DNA of 64,000 nt. Source: Symsagittifera roscoffensis. Lineage: Eukaryota > Xenacoelomorpha > Acoela > Convolutidae. This document shows, piece after piece, positions 46,447 to 57,310 of the stretch. The stretch covers positions 17,421,613-17,485,612 of the forward strand of contig NC_087071.1 of NCBI RefSeq assembly GCF_963678635.1. Direction: 5' to 3'. The number at the start of each line of letters is the position of its first letter. Position 1 is the stretch's first letter. The notes beneath the pieces were generated by a model. The model was not told the DNA's origin and made no database searches. It was given only the letters and a program-made list of their open reading frames with translations. A program made the translations under genes and the position numbers.

Positions 46447-47640
46447 ATTCGTCTTGTGTTATTTGTGAATGTTGGAAGTTAAACATTGTTAAAAATTTCT
46501 GTTGATCCTCTGTATAGTTATTTATGATGAATGTAGGTTTGAAATATGGGGTTTTTGTGAAATAATCTGTATTTCTTTTTTCATTACTTATTATATTATT
46601 TATGGATAGTTCTTCGTTAAGAATTGTGGATTGACAAATATCTAATAATTGGAGTATGTTATTTACGCGGTATGCTTTTTCATGCATTGGTGATATTGTA
46701 GCGTTGGTTTTGCAATATCCTAAAAGTCCTAAGGGTAATGTTACTTGATACGGTGTATTATTATATACATGTAACGAAATGATGTCTGAGTTCGTTTTTT
46801 TCAAATATTTTATGGATGAAATTGTGATTTTGAAAAACTTATGGATAGGTTTGAGTTCAAGGTCTGACATAAAAAGTTGTTGTTTATTTTGATTTTTATC
46901 ATATTGGTGAACTTGTTTTATTGAAAAGTTATATATGTTTCCTGATAGTGGTTTCAGGTGTTTCCGTTGTTGGTTATAAATTGGATAAAATTTTGAAAAG
47001 AATGGTGGTTGTTTATTTAATCTTTGAAAAAATGTTAGGGCTGTATTTTTTATTTTTGTGTACTTATCTTTGATTAGTATTTTACTATTCAAGATGTTGA
47101 TTGTTGGTATATATTTCGAGATAAATGGTATTCCAATGATATTGTGTTTAATGTCAGTGATACGAAATATTTGTTTAAATGGCTTGTTTAAAATTTTATT
47201 TTGTTCTATTGTTCTTGTGGGGAGAAAAAATAATTGAACTTTTCCATAGTTTACTAATGTTGATCCTTGTGCTGTTGCTAGTTTACTGGAGGTTGCAAGA
47301 GGCGTTAATTTTGGGTGAAATGTTTTGATTTCATTCCATGTGGGCATGTTAATTATGTTTGATTCTGCTCCTGAATCAATTAAAAATCAATTTCAAGGTC
47401 TGGTGGTTGAAATTCTTTGTTTCTTGGACTTTCTAAAAGAAATGGAATTGTCCAAATTTTTTCTTTGGGTTGTTCTTTTTGTACATTTTGGTAGATGTGA
47501 TGTGTATTCAAGCATTTTGGCTTGGCATTTTCATTGGGTTTATTTACAGTGTTAATTTCGTTAGTTTCTTGTGCCATTTGTGTAGTATGGATGGGTTCAA
47601 TATAATATTGTGAAGGAGTTCCAATTGATTTTCATATAAA
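46379..47640 (-). pseudogene. pol: aspartic protease and linker region of pol
   Basis: The active-site triad appears as LIDSGAESNII at about 47381-47350, just before the frame that opens at 47347 (MPTWNEI). A second protease motif, NIIGIPFISKY (about residues 69-79 of that frame), matches the ILG-like region of retropepsins. The upstream segment (about 47640-47380, SIGTPSQYYIEP to LEIDF) is in a different frame from both gag and the protease core. The frame changes near 47385 at a run of five T, and again near 46430 into RT. Either mutations or programmed frameshifting could explain them. Protease would cleave Gag and Pol. Confidence 0.75.
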
Positions 47641-50600
47641 TGTGATGAAAAAGGTTGTTCATATATAATAGGTTTGTAGTCGTTCTCGACTGCTATCATA
47701 TTTATGGAGATAGTGTTTTCTGTATCACTTTCTGTGTCTGATGATTCACAGTTTATTTGATTTAGTTGTAATTCGTTGTTTCCTGTGTCGTCAATACCTG
47801 GGGGGTCTGATGTTGTTTCTTCATTTGATTGTACTTGATTAATATGTCTTTGATGTTTGGGTGTACTACTTCTGTAGCGATGTTTAGAATTATTATAATG
47901 GTTATTATTTCTATGTGGTGATTGAGAATAATTTCTATATCGATTATTATAACTTGAATGTCGATTTTGTGAATTATTTCGTGATCTGTTTTGATAATTA
48001 TCGTTTGATCTGTGATAGTTTGATCTCTTATATGAGTTATTTCTTGATCGATTGTTCGGGTAATTCTGATTTCGGTTGTTCGAATAACTTCTATTTCGAT
48101 TATTTGAATAGTTTCTATTTCTGTTATATGATGAATTTCGTGATTGATTGTTTGGATAGTATTTATTTCTTGTGTTTGATTGGGAATTGGATCTAGAAAC
48201 AAATTGTGTTGTATTTGGCTTTGATCTGGAGTAGTTATTTCGACTATTTGGTCGATTATAATGATTTTGTGAAGAATTCTGTGTATTTCTTCGTTCTGGT
48301 GATCTTCCTCTATAAGTTGAGTTATATGGTGATTGATTCCTTGTGTAATTAGTATTGTTCGGAAGTGGTTTTCCCGATCTGTTGTTGCTGTATACATTTT
48401 TGTTTGGTAGATTTTGATCTTTTTTCATATATTGATAGAATGATTTATTTGGTTCTTTATATTTTTGAGGCTTGTTTTGGTTATCTTGTTGTTTTTGTCT
48501 ACATTCAGAAATACTATGTCCGTATCGTCGGCAATAATTACACCATTTTTTGAAAGATGGTTTGCCTTTAAAGTTTGGGTGTTTTTCATAAATATTTAGT
48601 ATTTCAGTGATTTTTTCAACGAGGTCTGTATCTGATTCCTGTATATTATTGATATTTGTGGTGTTTGTTTCGATTCGATTAACATACTGTAATTTCAGAT
48701 TTTCTGTTTCTTCAAGTTTCATTGCGATTTTCGCTTGTTCCAGTTTGTCTACTAGTTTTCGAAAATCTAAATCGGGTTCTCGGATTGAGGAAGGATGGGA
48801 TGCTCTCTTTTTTATTGCTATTTTCCTTAATTGAGGTGTTAAGGTCATCATTAAAATTTCTGTCATTTTTGTGTTTTTATAGTCATGTGTATTTAATGAA
48901 TATGCTTTTCGAACTAGTGTTTCGATACGTACTGCTAATTGTTTGATGGTTTCATTTGGTAATCTGCGAATTTCATTACATAAAACTCTTTGGTGTTGTT
49001 TATTTCTTTCGGAATCAAACATTTTTAAAATTTCTTGTGTAAATCTTTTCCAATTTGATTTTATTTCTATTGGCAATACTGAAAACCATTTTTGGGCTGC
49101 GCCATCTAAGGTTGTTTGGTATAATTGGTTCAGGTCCTATATTTAAAATTAAATTTGCTGTTACTGCATTTAAATAATCTTCTACAGAAAATTCAGGGTC
49201 TATTCCTGTGAATACCATTAATGGTTTGTTTGATGTTATTGATGATCCACCCATAAGGTATGGATTCATTGTCATTTGTAGTGACTCTGCGGCATTTGGT
49301 ATTTGTGAAAAATTTGAAAGTTGATTTTTTGTTATTTCGTGTTGTTGAAGGTAATATGGGAGTGGTATTTCACTTTGCATTTGAGTTGGTTGATACGAGT
49401 GTGTGATCATTGGGTTTTGTGGCTGAATTGGTTGAAAAGATATTTGTGGCTGAATTGGTTGAATTGGTATTAGTTGGGTTTTGCATTTGTATTGGTTGTT
49501 GATTTTGTGTATCTGTCGGATGTGGAGAAAAAATTCTATGATATGTATATGATTTTTGCACTCCTTGTCCGCGATATTCTTGAGTATATGGTGCAAAAAT
49601 ATCTGGTTGTAAATAATCATCATGAGATGATAAGTAATCTGTATGATGAGGTGCTTTTTATTTTTATTTTGCTGGAAAAATGGGTAATTTTCACTACGAT
49701 CCTGTGGAGGATGTGAATTAGTTTGAAAATTTACTGAGTTGGTTGTTGTCATTGGGTTATCCCAATATCGAGATCTTACATGATTTTTATTAGTTTTTCG
49801 TGGGGGATAGTTTGTTTTCGATGAATGTGCGTAATTATAATTGTGTTCTGCAAAAACGTTTCTTGTGAGCGTTCTTCGTGTTTTTGACGGTACTATCATA
49901 GGTCTATTTGTTTGATAATCCATTTGTGAATATTGTGGAGCAACCGAGGGTTTAACGGTTGATTGTAAGGTTAAGTCTGCTAGTGAAGAGTGTGTATTTT
50001 TTGGTGTAGTTAAATTTGGACGTATTGGTGAAATGCTTTGTTGTGTAGTTGTTGTTGTTTGTACGATTTCTTCATTTATAAAGTGTGATGGTATTTGGAT
50101 ATCTTGATGTGTAAGATTTCTAGTTCCATTAAGGTTTTCATTGTGTATGACGGTTGAATTTAAACTGTTGTTTCGCGTATCAGGTAAAAATGTATTGTAG
50201 TTTAACGGTGTTGCATCAATGGTTAATGGTACTACTCTTACATAATCTCTTTGATAAGATATTGTACTTATTGCTTGACTTGAGATTGATTGTGGGATGT
50301 TTATAAATGCAAGATGAGACCATTCTGGGTCCCAAACGTAGTCTGACTGTTCTGTGATGGCAGTATCATCGTTTGGATTTTGAGGTCTGAAATTTTTTCT
50401 TGCTTGTGAAATTAAGTCTATATTATGTGTGAAATAATCTATTATAAACCATGCCAAAATTTTTTGTAAGTCATGTTTTGTGTGTTGTGAAACTTCGTCT
50501 TTAGTTAAGTTTTCTTTAATTATATGTAGAAAAGTTGAAAATAATGTATTTTCTGTCGTACTTTTGTTTGTTTGGATGTCTCAGTTGGTGAGATATTTGG

Positions 50601-51037
50601 AATTTCTGTTTTTTCTAATATTGAAATATAACTATATATTATTGCAAAAACTTCGTTAGTAAATATTGAGTTTGCTCTTTGTGAGTTATGATGTTGTACA
50701 CTTTTAATATATTCTAAGAATACTTTTGAAAATTCTAAGTCAAGATCGTCTGTTTGAAGTACATATTTGTGGTGATTGGTGTACTGAATTCTATGGTGTA
50801 GATTCCATATTGTTGTGTTAAATTACATATATCTTTCAGATAATGTTCTATAATTTGTCTTTTGATTTTTACATCTGGGAATTCTGTTTTGCATGGGCTG
50901 ATTCCGGGTTCAAACAAATTTAGGAGTAAATTCTTGCAAAAGTCATGCTGCCCTCTATTATCGGGTGCATCTACGAGGAAGGGGTAAATGTCGTCGTCAT
51001 CTGGACTATCGTCACTTTGAGTGTGGCTGTGGCTCAT
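47544..51037 (-). pseudogene. gag: gag polyprotein gene (several frameshifts)
   Basis: The start at 51037 (MSHSHTQSDDSPDDDD) gives an acidic N-terminus. Coding continues through frames at 51037-50735, about 50755-50560, 50560 into 50457-49015, and 49076-47544, each change needing a one-base indel (near 50750, 50570, 49130). A long Gln/Asn/Thr/Pro-rich middle precedes a capsid-like retrotransposon gag domain (FTGIDPEFSVEDYLNAVTA, then LDGAAQKWF and LPNETIKQL). A CCHC zinc knuckle follows (C179, C182, H187, C192 of the last frame), then an Arg/Asn/Ser/Tyr-rich low-complexity tail of some 200 residues, probably RNA-binding. Total is near 1150 codons, long for Gag. It assembles particles and packages RNA in related elements. 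Confidence 0.8.
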
Positions 51038-51133
51038 TTTTTTGTTTAATGACTGTTAATATATAACTATCGATGTGTCTAATTGGTTGATTCCAATTAT
51101 ACAAGTGTACTGGTTTGTGTTTATATTGCTTTT

Positions 51134-51478
51134 TTATTCTTCTTTTTCCTCTTTTTGATGAATTTGAAGTTGTTTCTGAGTCGGAAAAATATAATTGATC
51201 GTGAATGGGACAATTTTTATCATTGATTCTTTTAATTTATAGAGTTCATCTAAATTGCTGGCTTCTGATTCTGAAAATGCGTTTCTATTTTTTGAAAATC
51301 TTTTTCGTGTGATTTGTCTTTGTTTGTTTATTATTTTTCTTTTTATTGTTAGTCGTTTTGTTCTAATATATCCAACTGTTTGTGTATGAGGTGTGATTAC
51401 AAGATCGTATTTTTTGTTATCTATTTCACAGTTGTGTAAAACGATTGTTTGTTTATTTCCTAGATTTTTGAATGACAT
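51134..51478 (-). CDS. small basic ORF upstream of gag
   Basis: ATG-started, 114 codons. The first half is mixed (NKQTIVLHNCEIDNKKYDLV), the centre strongly basic (RTKRLTIKRKIINKQRQITRKR), and the end Glu/Lys-rich. It lies about 100 bp before the gag start. It resembles no family I recognise; the basic stretch could bind RNA or direct nuclear import. There is no second copy in the window to test conservation, so it may be a chance frame. Confidence 0.4.
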   Translation of the reverse strand: MSFKNLGNKQTIVLHNCEIDNKKYDLVITPHTQTVGYIRTKRLTIKRKIINKQRQITRKRFSKNRNAFSESEASNLDELYKLKESMIKIVPFTINYIFPTQKQLQIHQKEEKEE

Positions 51479-52707
51479 AAGTTTTAGGAGGAGGGATGCA
51501 AAAAGTTGTTAGATGATGTCTACTTTCTTAAACTGTTAGTCCTTGCAATTTTTTGGTTAGCTTAACCTGGGTCTATTTGTTCAGGCTTGGAGAGAAAAGT
51601 ATATCGATTCCGAAGAAGGATTTTTTACTTTCTCGTGGCTAGTATAAGCTAAGGTGTTAACTTACTTAATCTTACTTAGGGGTAGTGATTGTGTTCAAGG
51701 GTTGGAGAATAGTGAATCGATCCACAAGGTTCAGGTATAATTAGAACGCGAGTAGTTCGTTAGATACTATTTTAAACTTACTAAGTCTAAGATTTATCCT
51801 GGGTCTGGTAAGAGGAGGGTTCAAGTGAAGGATGAATAACCGAAGTTCTTCACTGTTTATCCTAATTTGAATGGTTAGTTTTGTTGAAAAATTTCTATTA
51901 GTCTTGGGTTTTTTTTGGAGGGTTGGATAGTGAATCGACGTTTGAGGTCGTGAGACACTTGCTAAGTGGGTGGGGGAGAACAAAATTGTTATTTTTGATC
52001 CAAGGGTTGGCCTTGATGATCAAGTTTTAAAATTAGTGAAATAGAAAATTAATTAAGATCCAAGGATAAGCCTTGATGATCTGATTTTAAAATTAAGTGA
52101 ATTTAAGTTTAAAATGGTTTAAATTTATTTAAGAAAAAGATTTAGTTTTTTAATGATATTAGTGAGCTTATGTTTGCTGTTATGTTTAGGTGATGAAGCT
52201 GGGACAACAGATGATTTTATGATTACTAACAATTTATTGTGATTCTACTAAGTTTTGTTTTTATTTTCAATAAATATTTTCCAAACATGTTTTATATAAT
52301 ACTGCAGAATTTAAGAAAACGATCTGTGATCTTTTTATCAATCGTTATTGTATATTAGTAATTTTGTTTAGCGCCTGAAATGATCATGAAGATTGACTTC
52401 AAGATTTTATGTTTGCAAATGAAAATCTAAATTCATTGCTAATAAAATTCTAAATACAAAAGTTTGTGTTGGCTTTTGCCGTACTATCAGATAACTATAT
52501 GGTAAGTTTCTACTTTGTCGTATGTCGTCTCTGGTTCGAGGTCTTCTTACGATTCCGGGTAGTTCTGTTATCGTTCGGAATATTGGCTCTGATCTATTGA
52601 GTCGTAGAGACATTTCGATTAAATTATCGTCGTATAACATTTTGAAAATGTTTTGTCTAAATTCTAATCTATTTTTAGTTAATTCTAAGCTATTAAGGTC
52701 TTGTTCG
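51479..52707 (-). other. 5' leader of giant element
   Basis: This lies between primer site and first ORF. It contains imperfect direct repeats (ATTCACTAT-CTCCAACC near 51700 and 51925; a GGCCTTGATGATC / AAGCCTTGATGATC pair near 52010 and 52070). A frame open from just after the primer site to 52407, with an ATG at 52640 (77 codons, MLYDDNLIEMSLRLN), has protein-like composition and could be a leader peptide or a 5' exon. Packaging signals would be expected here. Confidence 0.5.
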
Positions 52708-52724
52708 AGACTTATGGTCGCACC
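52407..52724 (-). CDS. possible leader ORF next to primer binding site
   Basis: The frame is open from the end of the primer site; the first ATG is at 52640, giving 77 codons. It is Arg/Leu-rich (IVRRPRTRDDIRQSRNLPYSY) with no known motif. It might be a coding 5' exon joined by splicing to downstream genes, as seen in other retroviral elements, but no donor site stands out. Low confidence. Confidence 0.3.
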   Translation of the reverse strand, partial: GATISLEQDLNSLELTKNRLEFRQNIFKMLYDDNLIEMSLRLNRSEPIFRTITELPGIVRRPRTRDDIRQSRNLPYSYLIVRQKPTQTFVFRILLAMNLDFHLQT

Positions 52725-52725
52725 A
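52708..52725 (-). other. tRNA primer binding site
   Basis: Two bases after the CA end of the 5' LTR the minus strand reads TGGTGCGACCATAAGTCT. The TGG start complements a tRNA 3' CCA end, the expected minus-strand primer site. I do not recognise which tRNA it matches. Confidence 0.7.
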
Positions 52726-52727
52726 GA

Positions 52728-53137
52728 TGAGTTATGAGCGATGTGGTTAACTCATAGAGTAAATTCGGATAGGGTACACCGTCTGCTCGTCACGCTATCT
52801 TATTTTCGGCCGGATAGATTCGTGCAACTTCTTAGTCTAATACCGATCCTAATCTTACTCTTATACTATCTAGTCTCAGGTTGTTTAACTAGTCTCTGCT
52901 AGGCTCAATAGATCTAGGGTATACTGGTTTATTGCGGCTGCTGAAGTTCTCTTGGAGAGGCAACTAATTTCTAAGTTAAATTCAAATCTCTCTGGTGCTG
53001 AAATTACAAGTAATTTCAGCACTTACAAATAAATGGGTTGTTAGTTAGATGGATCATGATTGGTTAATATTAAATACTTTACAGTGGTAAAATATCTAAT
53101 TTATCCAATCATAAAATATAGTTTAGATCAGGTTCCA
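52728..53137 (-). repeat. 5' LTR of giant element copy 2
   Basis: 410 bp; on the minus strand it starts TGGAACCTGATC and ends CATAACTCA. It matches the 3' LTR of copy 1 at about 90%. It contains a perfect 13-bp inverted repeat GTGCTGAAATTAC around two bases (52995-53022), and an AATAAA on the minus strand close behind it, a candidate polyadenylation signal. The 3' LTR partner of this copy is missing. Confidence 0.85.
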
Positions 53138-53483
53138 ACCCCAAAAAATTAAGGTATTTGCAATATTTACTCAATAGTTCTAGAACCGTTTAAAAGATAC
53201 ATTTTTCAAAAAATTTTTGCTACAAATTATAAATTTACATACTCTATTCAGTTTAGGAAAACTATATTCAAATATCAAAACGCTTTCTCGGCCAAGCTTT
53301 TTTTGTTAAAAATATTTTTGGATCATTTTTAAGCAGGGCCGCTGTTTTTTTTTGTTGCATAAGAATCCAAGATTTTTTTCAAGCTTTTTTATTCAAGCTG
53401 ATTTCAGAATTTGATCTTAGGTTTCAATTATGTCATGCTTTCATAAAATAAGAAAAATTATCAACGAGTATGTTATGGTTTTA
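53138..53483. other. flanking AT-rich DNA
   Basis: No gene or repeat is recognised. This is the DNA flanking copy 2 on its 5' side. Confidence 0.4.
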
Positions 53484-54504
53484 GAATTTTTTGACTAATG
53501 TTTTTCCTTATATTAAATTTTTATGGTGCTTTCATTACTATTTTATTGTGCAGAACAATGCTCACTCGATTTTAAATTAGTTTTTTCGTTACGCTTTAGC
53601 ATTAAACCTCTTTCACTTCAACGGGCGCTTGTCAGCACTCATATTATTACACCGAAGACTTTAGTCAAGGTGTTATGGTATCGTGTAACGGTTTTTTTTT
53701 TAAATGTTGTCTGTTGTCAAGTGTCGACAAATAACGTCCACAGTTATCAATTATCATGTGGGCTGGACTATATCGCGCTATGTCACGTGATTGCGTATGT
53801 TTGTTTCTTTATTTGTTCATCTTTATTTATTTAATTATCTGTTCTTCTATTTATTTAATTATGTTTAGTTTGCTTATATTTATTTATAATTTATGTATGT
53901 ACATATTTATTTTTGTTTATTTTTATCACGTGTTTTGTTTATTTATTTAATTATTCTTTCTTTCATTTAGTTTTGCTTTTATTATTTCTGCGTGTGTATA
54001 TATTTAATTTATTTATTTTAACTTATTTATATTATGGGTCTGTTTGTTTGGTTATTTGTTCATATATATTTTTTCATGTCTATTTAATTATATGTACATT
54101 TCACTTTTGCTTTTATTTATTTATTTATTTATTTATTTATGTATTTATTTATGTATTTATTTATATATTTATATATTGATTTATTTTTTTATTGCTTATT
54201 TATTTATCAGGTGTGTTTTGTTTATTTGTTGATATTTATTTCTATATTTATTTAATTATTCTTTCTTTCATTTAGTTTTGCTTTTATTATTTATGTATGT
54301 GTATTTATTTCATTTATTTATTTTCATTTATTCATATTATGGGTCTGTTTGTTTGGTTATTTGTTCATATATATTTTTTCATGTCTATTTAATTATTTGT
54401 ACATTTCACTTTTGCTTTTATTTCTTTATATATTTATTTATTTATGTATTCATTTATGTATTTATTTATTTATTTATGTATTGATTTATTTATATAGAAT
54501 TTTA
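53484..54504 (+). repeat. 1021-bp tandem duplication, first copy
   Basis: Nearly identical to 54505-55525. Each copy has a less AT-rich head of about 310 bp (including CACGTG and a GTGTCGACAAATAACGTCC segment) followed by long (TTTA)n-rich sequence with an internal about 300-bp repeat (TATGGGTCTGTTTGTTTGG at about 54034 and 54338). A 103-codon frame in the head (53523-53834) runs into the TTTA tract and is probably not coding. A unique head plus TTTA tail resembles a retroposon insert. Confidence 0.8.
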
Positions 54505-55525
54505 GAATTTTTTGACTAATGTTTTTCCTTATATTAAATTTTTATGGTGCTTTCATTACTATTTTATTGTGCAGAACAATGCTCACTCGATTTTAAATTA
54601 GTTTTTTCGTTACGCTTTAGCATTAAACCTCTTTCACTTCAACGGGCGCTTGTCAGCACTCATATTATTACACCGAAGACTTTAGTCAAGGTGTTATGGT
54701 ATCGTGTAACGGTTTTTTTTTTAAATGTTGTCTGTTGTCAAGTGTCGACAAATAACGTCCACAGTTATCAATTATCATGTGGGCTGGACTATATCGCGCT
54801 ATGTCACGTGATTGCGTATGTTTGTTTCTTTATTTGTTCATCTTTATTTATTTAATTATCTGTTCTTCTATTTATTTAATTATGTTTAGTTTGCTTATAT
54901 TTATTTATAATTTATGTATGTACATATTTATTTTTGTTTATTTTTATCACGTGTTTTGTTTATTTATTTAATTATTCTTTCTTTCATTTTGTTTTGCTTT
55001 TATTATTTCTGCGTGTGTATATATTTAATTTATTTATTTTAACTTATTTATATTATGGGTCTGTTTGTTTGGTTATTTGTTCATATATATTTTTTCATGT
55101 CTATTTAATTATTTGTACATTTCACTTTTGCTTTTATTTATTTATTTATTTATTTATTTATGTATTTATTTATGTATTTATTTATATATTTATGTATTGA
55201 TTTATTTTTTTATTGCTTATTTATTTATCAGGTGTGTTTTGTTAATTTGTTGATATTTATTTCTATATTTATTTAATTATTCTTTCTTTCATTTAGTTTT
55301 GTTTTTATTATTTATGTATGTGTATTTATTTAATTCATTTACTTTCATTTATTTATATTATGGGTCTGTTTGTTTGGTTATTTGTTCATGAGATATATAT
55401 TTTTTCATGTTAATTTAATTATTTGTACATTTCAGTTTTTTTTGTTTATTTATTTATTAATTTATTTAATTATGTATGTATTTATTTATTTATGTATTGA
55501 TTTATTTTTTAATGTTTATTTATTT
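54505..55525 (+). repeat. 1021-bp tandem duplication, second copy
   Basis: The head and first half of the TTTA part are almost identical to the first copy; the last third (from about 55290) has diverged, with small insertions such as near 55390. (TTTA)n sequence continues to about 55720. The low divergence shows the duplication is recent or homogenised. Confidence 0.8.
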
Positions 55526-56084
55526 ATCAGGTGTGTTTTGTTTGTTCGTTGATATTTATTGCTATATTTATTTAATTATTTTCTTTCATTTAGTTTTGCT
55601 TTTATTTATTATTCATGTATGTATTTATTTATTCATTTATTTATTTATGTTTATTTATTTTTGGTGTGTTCGTTCATTTGTTGGTTTGTTCGTTCATTTA
55701 TTTATTTATTTAGTTAGCGTCTTTGTTGTTTGATTGTGAAATTTGATGTTTTACTTCTTAGCTATGTAGTTAAAAGCGAAAAATGATTTTCAATTTATTG
55801 TTCTGTTTAGGATATTTTCAGAAAGATCTGTATATCACCAATTAGCGTACAACGATTTACAGGGAACGCTGCCAACGAGATTTGTCCACTTGCTTTTGGG
55901 TTGCAGCTACATCAAAAATGATTTTAAATTATTTATTTTAAAGATTTATCTATAGTTATATCTGTCCGGTAATTAATTTTCAAATTTGCTTTTGTATTTC
56001 TCAAAAAAGAATTTGTTGGAGCGTGGACTCAATAACGTAAAGCAAAATGTTAAATTTTATGTTACTTCTATTTTCAGTCATGTA
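55526..56084. other. TTTA-rich tract and region upstream of the USP-AlkB gene
   Basis: Microsatellite-like TTTA and TTCATTTA sequence continues to about 55720, then AT-rich DNA without a recognisable promoter. A possible 3' splice site (ACTTCTATTTTCAG, ending 56077) lies eight bases before the ATG at 56085, so a 5' non-coding exon or trans-splicing is possible. Confidence 0.4.
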
Positions 56085-57310
56085 ATGGAGCCATTTCGAC
56101 CCACGGGCATTGCAAATGATGACAACAGTTGCTATCTCAATTCTGTTCTTCAGCTTTTGTTGTCAAGCGCTTGCATCAGAGATCGGCTCAGTAGACTTAC
56201 TGAATTTGACCATGGTGGCGTGTTAATTTCAACTGTGAAAGAGATATTTTGTCAAATGCTGTCCACAGAAAACTTTTTCATCAATGCGTCTACTTCCAAA
56301 GTTAAAATTCTCCAGCATCTTGATTTGAATTACAGCTTCTCATATACCTATGGACATCAGCACGATGCTTCCGAGGAAATACTGTCAATTATCAATGCAT
56401 TTAAATCTGAGGGCCAATGGAATTTCTTTGAAATATCGTATTCAGATAATTTCACGTCTTGTCTGTGTAATGTGTCATGGAGAAGAACTGAAACTACTTC
56501 TGCGAAATTAATTTGTGAGAGAGTATCCTTAACTCTTTTGACATCTGCCGTGGTAAATACTTTTTGTCTATTCTATTTTTTTTTTCTGTTGTATTCCACT
56601 GAGCACTTAAATGTCATAATTTTATTTTTGCAGCCGTTTACTATCAGCTCATCTTCAGTGTTTGGCGTCTCTCAAATTTCCCTTGACGTTTGCAATAAAT
56701 CTGTTTTGAGCATAGCTGATTCCCTCTTTGCAGAGCTTTACAAATCATACAAACAGGAATCTTGGACACATGTCAACGGGCGCTCTGTCAAGTGGATTTC
56801 AGAGGTTCCATACTCATATGGAAGCGTTCGCCACCCGCCCAACAACTCTTGGTCACCACAGTTGTTGTTGTTAAAGACCTTGTTGGAGAAAGAACTCAAA
56901 GTTTCCTTCAAGAGTGTCCTCATCAACATTTATTGTTCCCTCGAAGAGGTAATATCACAAAATACCGTCATAACAATTAGATAACATAGAAAATGTACTT
57001 TGCCTATCAGTATTTTTAGGGAGTTGGATTTCACGCTGACAACGAACGTGGTATTCCTGATTATCCAACCATTGCCAGCGTATCCCTTGGAGCCACCCGA
57101 CGCTTTGCAATGAAAAGAAACGGGACCACGCGCTCTGAAGTTTCTGTTTTGTTGCCACATGGTAGCGTTTTTACCATGCTCGGAGCTTGCCAGAAAGACT
57201 GGAAGCACAGCATCTTGAGAGGATCCACTGCACCCGATGGATCGTTTGAGAAATGGAATGGCGTCCGTTTAAATTTGACGTTCCGTAATCAGTTTGACGC
57301 TGAACGTTGA
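56085..57310 (+). CDS. USP-like N-half fused to AlkB-type dioxygenase (3 exons)
   Basis: Exons 56085-56552, 56634-56948 and 57020-57310 give 357 codons; both introns (81 and 71 bp) are GT-AG, phase 0, with TTTTTGCAG and ATTTTTAG acceptors. Residues 1 to about 190 look like a ubiquitin-specific protease: Cys box NDDNSCYLNSVLQLLL (Cys16) and GHQHDASEEIL (90-100), the Q-D-A box. The USP His box is absent, so deubiquitinase activity is doubtful. Residues about 210-357 are AlkB-like: VPYSYGSVRHPP, SVLINIY, GFHADNE (iron ligands H266, D268), ASVSLGATRRF, WKH (H324) and RLNLTFR (2-oxoglutarate-binding Arg), all catalytic residues present. The AlkB domain spans the second intron, supporting splicing. 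Such enzymes demethylate nucleic acids. The 81-bp intron has no in-frame stop, so retention would still give protein. Confidence 0.75.

Larger units (their letters stand above)
35393..53137 (-). mobile_element. giant Ty3/gypsy-like element, copy 2 (nearly complete, 3' LTR missing)
   Basis: Reading on the minus strand from 53137: 5' LTR, primer binding site, about 1.2 kb leader, small ORF, gag, protease, RT-RNase H, integrase with GPY/F-like module, spacer, micro-ORF, Pro-rich ORF, env, ORF602, intron, long tail. The tail is cut at 35393 by the LTR end of copy 1. Adding the missing tail ORF and LTR from copy 1 gives an estimated full length of 18-19 kb. Several single-base frameshifts in gag, pol and env show the copy is inactive. 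Confidence 0.85.

Noticed and set aside
47915-48196. Tyr/Asn-rich plus-strand frame and a 211-codon minus-strand Ile/Thr/His-rich frame
   Set aside because: Shadows of the low-complexity Arg/Asn/Ser/Tyr tail of Gag.
34981-53137. Inverted 410-bp repeats at 34981-35392 and 52728-53137 first looked like terminal inverted repeats of one 18-kb DNA transposon
   Set aside because: Each has TG...CA ends, correct orientation relative to its own genes, and one has a primer site beside it; they are LTRs of two elements lying in opposite directions.
53523-53834. 103-codon frame with hydrophobic composition, present twice
   Set aside because: It is part of the 1021-bp duplication and runs into TTTA repeats; no conserved motif.
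56553-56633. Reading the first USP-AlkB intron as coding, because it is in frame without a stop
   Set aside because: It has GT-AG ends with a strong TTTTTGCAG acceptor and encodes a very Phe/Leu-rich stretch unlike the flanks; retention remains possible.
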